From: Acanthaster planci
Lineage: Eukaryota > Echinodermata > Asteroidea > Valvatida > Acanthasteridae
Direction of reading: 5' to 3'
Assembly: GCF_001949145.1 (NCBI RefSeq)
Contig: NW_019091499.1
Coordinates: 547,949 to 578,228 of the forward strand
DNA length: 30,280 bases
Below are positions 22,553-30,280 of this stretch, piece after piece. The notes beneath the pieces were generated by a model that did not search any database, was not told the origin of the DNA, and saw only the letters and a list, made by a program, of their open reading frames with translations. Position 1 is the first letter of the stretch, and each line of letters opens with the position of its first letter. The position numbers and the translations under genes were made by a program.

Positions 22553-23090
22553 TGTAACCCGTCCATACATTTCAAAAGTCTATTGTTTTTATTGGAATCA
22601 TAATAGGAAAAAAATGAGGGAAATCCCCTTCAATAAAAACTATATTGATCTTAAAATCGATATTAATGCCAACATCTTTGTACTTCTTTTGAAAATAAGA
22701 TTAACCTGTTTCCTTTTCATTTATCAACAGTTCGTTGCATTTACATAAGATGGAGATATTCTTAAGTCTAGATAAGTAGACAAAGGTCCTTTTGATAACA
22801 GACATTATAATGAAAACGGTGGTGTCATCCGCAGACAAAAGAAAAGAAAACAATTTCGAAGAGTTAGATATCGGTTAAATACACAAGGAAGAATAACAGA
22901 TCAAAAATGGAGCTTTTTTAATTTAAGGGTCAATTTATTATTTTTCCATTTAATAAACTGTTTCCTGTCGCAAAGATAATTCCGGAACCAGTCCAGGGTC
23001 TTTCGACCAACACCATACCTATCATAGCTAGGAAAGTACAATTTCGTAAGCAACAATGTCGAAGGCGTCACAAAGGTCTGCAAAGAAACA
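22553..23090 (-). mobile_element. LINE relic, copy 2, with reverse-transcriptase motif A
   Basis: On the minus strand, 23085-23032 reads FADLCDAFDIVAYEIVLS. After a frame change, YGVGRKTLDWFRNYLCDRKQF follows down to about 22960. This is the palm-domain pattern of non-LTR retrotransposon reverse transcriptases: an AFD catalytic aspartate, then YG, LxWF, YLxxRxQ. The frame is broken and the rest of the protein is absent, so it cannot work. Noncoding sequence to its left is shared with copy 1, which suggests either two insertions of one family or a local duplication. Confidence 0.65.
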
Positions 23091-23502
23091 AATAGTGTGA
23101 TTAGATTTATCGAATTAGATTTGTCTTCTACCGAAGAGCGCGAATGAAGCATGGATACAAATAAGTCCTTAGAAATTCGTGTGTTGGGTCGAGAATGACA
23201 ATATAAACTTGATATTGAAATATCCTATAATAAAACATTTTGTCGTCCACGGTTATTTATACAAGACATTTCCTTCATTTTCTTTGAAACTTAGAAACAA
23301 ACGGACGACATATGCATGCTTCATAAATCGGACTCATGACCATACTTTTCGAGAAGAGAACTCTTATGTCAATAAAGAAAAATTTGAAACATTCAGATAG
23401 CTCATATATAAATAGAAAATTGCGATGAGACATAACATGACGCTCCCACAGATATGTATCTTTTACATACATGTCCTGGATAATATCGCGCGAACAATGT
23501 TT

Positions 23503-23680
23503 CTTAGGGGGTGCTGAGGTTGTAAAATCATAAAGGTTTTTCGGTGGATCTCTGACATTGGGGAGTTTATTATTTGTGGCCTAACGTGGTCAAAGTTGGG
23601 GGTGCTATTTTGTACACCATCACCCCGGTCCAAAAAGTTAGGGGTGCTTCAGCACTCCCCGTTCCCGTGGGCTTGACAAA
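23503..23680. repeat. hAT-like relic with GGGGTGCT inverted units
   Basis: GGGGGTGCT occurs near 23508 and 23600. Near 23640 there is a short palindrome, GGGGTGCTTCAGCACTCCCC. This pattern of GGGGTGCT/AGCACCCC units resembles the inner ends of decayed hAT elements in invertebrate genomes. No transposase and no clear duplication are visible. Confidence 0.35.
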
Positions 23681-25824
23681 CGGATCTTATTCAAGATGCA
23701 GAACAATTCAAATGTGTAACAGTTCTATTGTATAAAAGAAAAATCAGCCCTCACAATTATATAGAGCGCCCTCATCAGAAGTTTAAGTTTCAGTCACTGC
23801 TTTTGTGCTGGCCCAGTGACAACGGAAACTAGCTCACGCAGAATCAGGGACATTCGATTGAATTATCGTTGGTGTTGTTACGCCTGGGTGTGTTTAACCC
23901 AAAATGAAATCGGCAGTAAGTGGAAAAGCGATCCTTTCATAATTTCACGTTTGATGTCTTGTCTGGGCCTCAATGCCACTCTTCGCATATATGACATGAT
24001 ATTGGAATCAGGGTGGCAGTGAATTCTGATCTATTTTACGAAGACGATTCAATCGTGACCTTCTCCTCATAAGATCCATTTCAATATCAGTAGATGCTCA
24101 TTATGTCGGTATGCCTCCCAGTAACCTCTCAGATTATAAAGGGAAAAGTTTTTGAGGGTCTTATTGCGAATAGATTTAGAAATAAAAACAGGTGATTGGA
24201 TTCTCCAAAACGGACGTCACGTGTAATAATGTATAAATTATTTTACTCTAAAAGAGCCAGGTTAGCCTGTTTTGAACCTTCTCATAGAAGAGAGCGATTT
24301 TCCATTAGACTTGGATACTCATGATCGATACAACTGTTAAGTTTCAACTAAGTCTGACATAATGGTTGGATTTTACGGTGATTTGAAGTTCAAGGCAACA
24401 CGCGTGCCTGCTCGCGTGAGTGGAGCACGTGAATAGAAAAGTATACGTTTTGGGCTGACCTGTCTAGGAAATAAGGCGCTGCGCGAGAATAGTTTATGTC
24501 CGATTTTCACAAAACATGTGACAAAATTACATTCTTTTAATTAAAATAAATCTTGAATGCTAAGCACGTGAAAAAATGGACTGCAATGATATTGGGAAAA
24601 TGTCGGAAGTGTCGGAATCCGGCCGCCCTATTTCTTTCAGAGTTGAAAAGATGACCGTTGACACGGCATGCTGCCTGGTGTACCTTAATCACACTAAATA
24701 ATAGCAAAAAAAATTAACGATGGTTTAGTGTGCTCTTCTTTATCGTCATCTATTTCATTGGCAGAAAAGAGGGAAAAGTCAATTACATGTTCTTAGAAAT
24801 GCTTCGTTCTTACAACCGAAGCAGTTTACCATTTTTAGCACTTTGCCCAAAGCACGCAAACGCAACCTTTTACAAAATCGGGCCTATCTTTACTTTGGCT
24901 AGACCAATTGCCATGATTTAATCTTCTTAAGAGAGCTAAACGTATGACAAAGATGATTATTGAAAAACAAAACCTGGTGACAGATATTTTCATGTTCAGC
25001 AAAAATACTCATTTGAGCATAAGGGGTTTTTATGGAGTTGGGACACCTTGTATAAGCCTTGATATTTTGCCTAAATTCACGATTGTGTCTTTATTCTGAT
25101 TTAAAAAAAAATCTTTTTCAAGGCCTGGCGCAATTTTCTTTGGGGTTGAGGCTTGCTTATGTGCATTCCGTATCACTCGGTAGCGCACTCCCAGCCCTTC
25201 CGTATACAGTGTATATAGTATCCAAGTACCAACGTTGCTATGAACGAATCAACGGTTGCCTGGAAGCAACAAGCAAAACATTGTGTCATAGCAACTGAAT
25301 CAATGCATAGACTTTCACAAGCCTTTGGTTCATTTGATGCATTACTATTCATCAGGCCAGTACGTATCAGAAAGAGAGACTTGCCATAAGCGGTTGGCAT
25401 TGATTGAAAAGATGATATTGTTGTCGTCAATATGAATTAAAATGGCATAAAAATAATACTTTTGACTAAAAAAAACCCCACGAACCTCAACCTCGACAGC
25501 TTAATGCTCCACGAAACGACCTTCCATCATGCACGGTATTCATACGTACAGGGTCAAAGTCAATCTCTAATCGGTGAAGCAGACTGTACATTACCGGGAC
25601 TGTTTGCACGTTTCAGTACAGGTTCGACGTCGTTGACATTGATATCGAGATTGATTTTGCTCGCTGGTAGAGAAGAACTCTTATTCCCACAAGGTTATAA
25701 TCATACAGTTCATACTGGAATGGTGTTTTGGAGAAGCTTATTCCACCACACGTGCACAAGAACTACATGTACACTGAAAACATCATCTCTCTTTTAAAAC
25801 CTTCTAACGGCGTCCACTGCGAGA
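23681..25824. other. Upstream region of the NWD-like gene
   Basis: About 2.1 kb without a gene I can support. Open frames are short and carry no family motif. A cluster of RFX-like half sites at 25234-25295 is listed separately. A GTATATAG string lies near 25211. Confidence 0.4.
25234..25295 (+). promoter_or_regulatory. Cluster of RFX-like half sites upstream of the NWD-like gene
   Basis: Three motifs lie within 62 bases: GTTGCTATGAAC (25234), GTTGCCTGGAAGCAAC (25255, an inverted pair GTTGC and GCAAC with a 6-base gap) and CATAGCAAC (25287). Each has one good X-box half, but none is a full consensus; the middle one has a spacer two bases longer than the canonical palindrome. The cluster is about 530 bases before the proposed ATG. 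Confidence 0.25.
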
Positions 25825-27878
25825 ATGGAAGCAGGAAGCACAGCCAACGTGCAGGTTGTATTGACTGGCAATTTAAGCGTTGAGTTGCCAAAGCAACGCT
25901 CCAAAGTTGTCCGGATATTTACGAGTTCCACCTTTACAGGTAGGCATTCTAAACTGCAAAATCTATTGCTTGAGAATTTTATTTGCTTCTTGTACTTTGT
26001 GAGCAGCGATCACGATGAAAATAATTGTCTATTACTCTGTACCTGTACATGTTTTGTGTATGTGGTGACAGTGCTGCGGCAAGGCTACCATGTACAGGCC
26101 GTCATTGTTACTTCAGCAAGTGTATGGAAAAACACACTCAAAGCAAAACAGAAACAAAGGAACAACACGAAAAGCAAACTGTGGATTTTGATTTTATCAC
26201 ACTCGTGGTCTGTTAAACATTAACCATGACGCGAGAAGCTGTTGACTGATAATGGATCAACTGCATGAATAATCATAAAAGGGTTCGTAAATTTGTAAAG
26301 CTTCGGTTTTCAATCGAACTTTGATAAATTGCCGTAGGTCTATTAGTTTATGGTAGTCTGGAGGACAATTTTCAGTACGTCATTTCTGCTTTATATACCG
26401 CATAGTAAGCCTTGGGTGTAGTATTGTGTTATGATTTTTTTGTTAAGCGAGTACAGACATCGTTCTATTTGGCCTTTAGTAAAACTCCTATGTAAATTAC
26501 TTCTCACTTTTCTTCAAAGTAAATACATCAGTAACATTAAATAATTTACGGTTGATTTTCTCTTGCTTCACATCGGAGTCCTCACCCATCGCCTGGTCCA
26601 GAACTTCTCCACACAGAATGCCAACAAAGGCATAAAAAAGGGTGTCGAAACTGGTACAAAATTTCACACAGAAATTCGGCTACTACGCATACAGCACAAA
26701 AGTACAAACTCAGAGCACAGAGCTCAACTGCATGTCAGCACATAGTATCAATTCCACTCTGGACCACAGGCAACTGCTGACAAGGCAGAGGATCCTACAC
26801 CTCTCGTGCCTAGTAGGAGTTCTACCTCTGTTGTTATTGTTTTGTTTTAATGCCCCTTTCAGCTACTCAGGCTATTTGCGCCAATAACTACACGTTGATT
26901 CATACTCTTTAGTCATTAGTATCACTCTGTGGAGTTAGGATGAAGGGCCAGTTTTAGAGGCAGCTAGGAGGAAACTGGAGTACCCGGAGAAAACCTGCAA
27001 GAGCGAATATGGACTGGAAACAAAATGCACTTAATTAAAGCCTAAGCCAAGCCGGGACTCAACTTGAAACCCAGGCCTCATTGGTACAAAGCGAGGAAAG
27101 AACGGCTACGCTAACCCACTCCCCCTGTTCTGACTCTGGGACTACGCCCAAGCTAATTATCACCAGCCTAGAGACAGAGTATACTGGTATCCTGCATTCA
27201 ACTGTACACATGTGCATTGTCTATCCTACTCGAGCCCGAAATTCACAACAGTCTAATTAGATTAAGTAGGCCACGCTAATCCTTATGGGAGCCAAGAAGG
27301 AAATGAAGAAAATTCTTCAGCTAAGGGCTTCCTTCACCTGAATCTAAATAACTCAGCTGGGGAATAAATAACTGAAATATTTTAGTGTACAGACACACAC
27401 CCTAATAAAGACACCAAAATTTTACAAAGGGAAACCTGATGTGCTCATGATCATTATTTCTTCTGTTTTGGACCAGCTGTAAGCCAACGTGTTTTAGCAG
27501 TTACCATGTAAAATGAAATGAACTAAATTTACAAAATAAAAACAAGAAAATGCTTCATTCTAAAGTAAACTGTAACAACAGGTTTTTCTTTAGATCTCCG
27601 ACTGAAATTTACGCGCAATCAACAAGCAGTTCAGCTACTGTTCTGACTCTTTAATGTAGGTTTTATGATGCGCTTGTGGTTTAATGTATACTAAAATCCT
27701 TATAGGAGCGCTCCAGGGTGAATACTAACAGTCTGTGTCCAAACTCTATGGGCTTTGTTGAGTTCCAAATTCCCAACTTAGAAGGCACACCGAGTCCCAC
27801 TCTTTGATCCTCAGAGCCTAAATACAATATTTATTGCCTGATAGTTCCTGGTCTGTAGCCAGGTATCCCTATGTAGGT

Positions 27879-27934
<56 letters not shown>

Positions 27935-30280
27935 ACACGGCTGGTTGTAGCAACTCATTGAGCTTTTTGGAAAGAACTTTAATCGTAACGGAAAACAAAC
28001 AAAAATAAAATGAGGTGTATGATCTTTGAAACAGAAGTTTCTATGAACCATTTTTTGAACAGACACATCTGTAGAACGTAACGCCCTGATGGGGGAGACG
28101 TACCCTCGTCTGAAGGATTACTGCAAGTCACGCCATGGTTTGGAGTTCCAGGTCATTGACATGCGATGGGGAGTACGGGACGAAGCGACAGACGATCACA
28201 TGACGTCACAATTATGCATGGCGGAGATTGCTGGCTGTCAGCGCCTTTCCGTGGGACCAAACTTTGTTGTGAGTTACAATAGTGCCGCTACTTTTCCGAG
28301 TAACCGAGTAAAATCATTAAATACGAAGGTGGTTCATTTTATATTGCTTCAAGCACAGATTGGTATTTTAGCTTCTGGAAATAAGATCGACAGTTTCCTT
28401 TTGTTCATTTTTGTCTACTAGTTGTTTGACTCATTCCTTAGTAACTAATTCGTTATAGCGTTTTACCCTTGAGAAAGATTCTACTGAGATCAAATCGTCG
28501 TGTCCTCTGAATTTTAGATTTCCATATTTCATACAAATACAGGTGGAAAGAAGTCAGACTTTGTATTTTGCATTTTTCTTAATGGCTATCTTTGACTACT
28601 TTTGCAGCGCAGAGAGTGTTTTCCAAAATTACTTTCACAATAATCCACTACCTGTGTTTTCCCACTCAATAACGAACATTTTTTGCAGAAAAAAAAACAC
28701 ATTTTGTTCAAATATGAGTCGGCATAGCACATAGCCAAAATAATATAAACCCTTTTTTGGCAGACGTTCCTGTGTCAGAAGTATGGGTACCGACCCTTCC
28801 CGCCAAAGATTGAGAACGAGGAATTCAAAATTCTGCGGGAAACTTTGATGGACAACGGAAAGCCGATCAAAACGCTCGACAAGTGGTTTATCTGTGACGA
28901 AAACTGCATACCACCCGTGTACGTCTTACAGCCAATCAGCTCCAGGCTGCCATACTTCAATCGCCAGGACGATCCAGAAAAAATGAGGGCGCACAAGACA
29001 GAGTGGTGGGCAACGTTCGAACAAGTACAGGGACAGCTGCGCTTTGCTGCTAACCAAGCGGAAAAGCGGGGACTACTGGCGGCAGACCGAGCCAAGAAAT
29101 ACAGGATTTCAGGTTTGTGAGCCATTTGAAGTGCCATATATTGTCGCAACAAGTAACTTCTCAAATGTTCTTAAAATCGTGTACGTTTTTCCCTATTTTC
29201 GATGTACAGTTACCCACGACGAGGTTGATCATGGCATTTTGAATGCACCGTCAGACAGGCAAAACCACTGCTTATGTTTCATCCGAAAGTTCAGTGACTT
29301 GGAGAGCAAGTGTGAGGCGAGAGAAGCTTCAAAATTCCTTGACCTCCTGGACAGAAATGTAGACATTGAGGCAGGCGAGCTGCTTTCTGATCTACGAGAC
29401 AACAAAGTCCCCCAAGCACTTCCCCCATCCAATATAATAGTAACCGATCTGGGGGAGTGGACAAAGGATGGAGTTAATCTAGAGAACGACAATCACAGTA
29501 AATATATCAAAGGATTTTTGGATACGTTCTACGCCAAGATCGTAAGCATGGTTGAGATCGGTGTCTCCAAGGAGAAGCTCGCCAGCCTGGAAGATCCCTT
29601 ACATCAGGAGATTCTCCAGCACCTAGCTTTCAGTCTTACTAAGTGCGTTGGATTCCAGGGCAGGGATGACATCATTAAAAAGGTACAAGACTACATTATG
29701 CAGCGAGTAAAGTGTGACGATGACAAAGATGGTGTTCCAATGGTGTTATATGGAGAGTCAGGAAGTGGAAAGACATCCATTATGGCAAAATGTGCAGCAC
29801 TTGTTCAGCAGTCATGGCTTTGTGGCACTGACACAGTGATGATGCTACGATTTCTTGGCACAAGCCCAAATACCTCATCCATTCAGCGAGTTCTGACAAC
29901 GCTATGCAAACAAATCATCCAGGTCTTCAATCGGACAGATTTCCAAGTTCCTACTGAGTACAACAAATTGGTGGCAGCCTTCATTGAAACTATGAAATTT
30001 GCCACAGTGGAAAGGCCTCTTGTCATTTTTCTGGACTCGCTTGATCAATTATCAAGTGATCATGGAGCACATCGCATGGTTTGGCTACCGAAGTCGCTAC
30101 CTCCAAACGTTGCTCTCGTGGTTTCTACACTTCCAAAGGAACACGGAATCCTGGAAAAGGTTAAGGAAAGAGTTCCTGATCTATCTCAGTATACTGAAGT
30201 AGCACCCTTTTCCCACGTAGAAAGCACAGATATATTGAAGTCCTGGTTAGCCACTGCAGAAAAGAGAGTCACGAACTCCC
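25825..30280 (+). CDS. NACHT and WD repeat protein (NWD1/NWD2-like), 5' part
   Basis: Exons: 25825-25939, 28063-28268, 28764-29112 and 29210 to the window edge, all GT-AG with phases 1, 0, 1. The frame is open to base 30280, giving 580 residues plus part of a codon. Residues from about 27 carry the DUF4062-like start KVVRIFTSSTFTDTSVERNA, then LEFQVIDMRWGVRDEATDDH, CQRLSVGPNFV and KYGYRPFP, a set shared with NWD1/NWD2 proteins. The NACHT ATPase follows: Walker A GESGSGKT at residues 405-412 (29752-29775) and Walker B LVIFLDSLD from residue 494 (30019-30045). Such proteins are cytosolic STAND ATPases whose WD40 repeats act as sensors or scaffolds; in this window the WD40 part is not seen and should follow the edge. 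The start ATG at 25825 lies in a short first exon of 38 codons that joins in phase. The family role in this animal, immune or neural, is unknown. Confidence 0.9.
26950..27120 (-). mobile_element. tRNA-derived SINE copy 2
   Basis: On the minus strand, an A box TAGCGTAGCCG (27113-27103, perfect to consensus) is followed 42 bases on by a worn B box GGTTTCAAGTT (27071-27061). A tail with GGTTTTCTCCGGGTACTCCA and later CCTCTAAAA follows. The head spacing and the GGTTTTCT and CCTCTAAAA tail blocks are shared with the copy at 15734, so both belong to one SINE family. It sits in intron 1 of the NWD-like gene, opposite to that gene. Confidence 0.6.
27882..27931. repeat. (GA)25 microsatellite
   Basis: An unbroken GA dinucleotide run of about 50 bases in intron 1 of the NWD-like gene. 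Runs this long are usually variable in length between individuals. GA runs can also serve as GAGA-factor-like sites; nothing here shows that they do. Confidence 0.95.

Larger units (their letters stand above)
25940..28062 (+). other. Intron 1 of the NWD-like gene
   Basis: This 2.1-kb intron runs from a GTAGGC donor to a GAACAG acceptor. It holds the second SINE copy and the GA microsatellite, listed separately. The rest is AT-rich and shows no coding exon that would fit between the two flanking exons, whose protein reads straight across (FTSSTFT, then DTSVERN). Confidence 0.6.

Noticed and set aside
25462-25797. 111-codon open frame just before the NWD-like start
   Set aside because: Composition is not family-like and it ends before the first NWD exon. 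It is more likely promoter or leader DNA.
27061-27113. Possible tRNA gene (A and B boxes)
   Set aside because: The B box is worn, the stems do not pair and a SINE tail follows. It is a SINE head, not a tRNA.
1-30280. CRISPR arrays, bacterial operons or a phage
   Set aside because: No spaced direct repeats, no ribosome-binding-site-led gene runs, and clear spliced animal genes throughout.

Overview
The window reads as nuclear DNA from a marine invertebrate animal. Genes are split by GT-AG introns, the spacers are AT-rich, and there are many short inverted-repeat transposons, tRNA-derived SINE copies and a LINE relic. ACATGTA-type palindromes and AGGCCT strings are frequent. My best guess is a non-vertebrate deuterostome, perhaps an echinoderm. 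This is inference from style and gene families; the species cannot be fixed from the sequence alone.

Four genes can be supported. (1) 2742-8847 (+): a seven-exon gene for a 649-residue protein of unknown family, with two basic patches and a long acidic Ser/Thr-rich tail. (2) 12323-16481 (-): a five-exon gene for a 250-residue MBD4-type mismatch DNA glycosylase. It has the complete catalytic domain but no methyl-CpG-binding domain, and its first intron appears to be of the GC-AG class. (3) 18574-19635 (+): an intronless coding region for a 353-residue rhodopsin-class receptor of the Tre1/moody/GPR84 type, with GRC in place of the DRY/NRY motif. (4) 25825 to the window end (+): the first four exons of an NWD1/NWD2-like NACHT ATPase. 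They cover the N-terminal DUF4062-like region and the NACHT P-loop; the WD40 part would lie past the edge. All exon chains were joined by hand, and intron phases agree at every junction.

Layout: 1-2741 is upstream sequence of gene 1, with an RFX X-box-like site near 2295. Genes 1 and 2 converge; the 3.5 kb between their stops holds three non-autonomous DNA-transposon-like elements. The introns of gene 2 hold a 237-bp MITE and a SINE. Genes 2 and 3 diverge from about 2 kb of unassigned DNA. Between genes 3 and 4 (6.2 kb) are a mariner-like MITE, two copies of a decayed LINE reverse-transcriptase end and a hAT-like relic. The first intron of gene 4 holds a second SINE of the same family and a (GA)25 microsatellite.

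The four genes do not form a pathway. They look like ordinary neighbours in an animal genome. The least understood item is gene 1.
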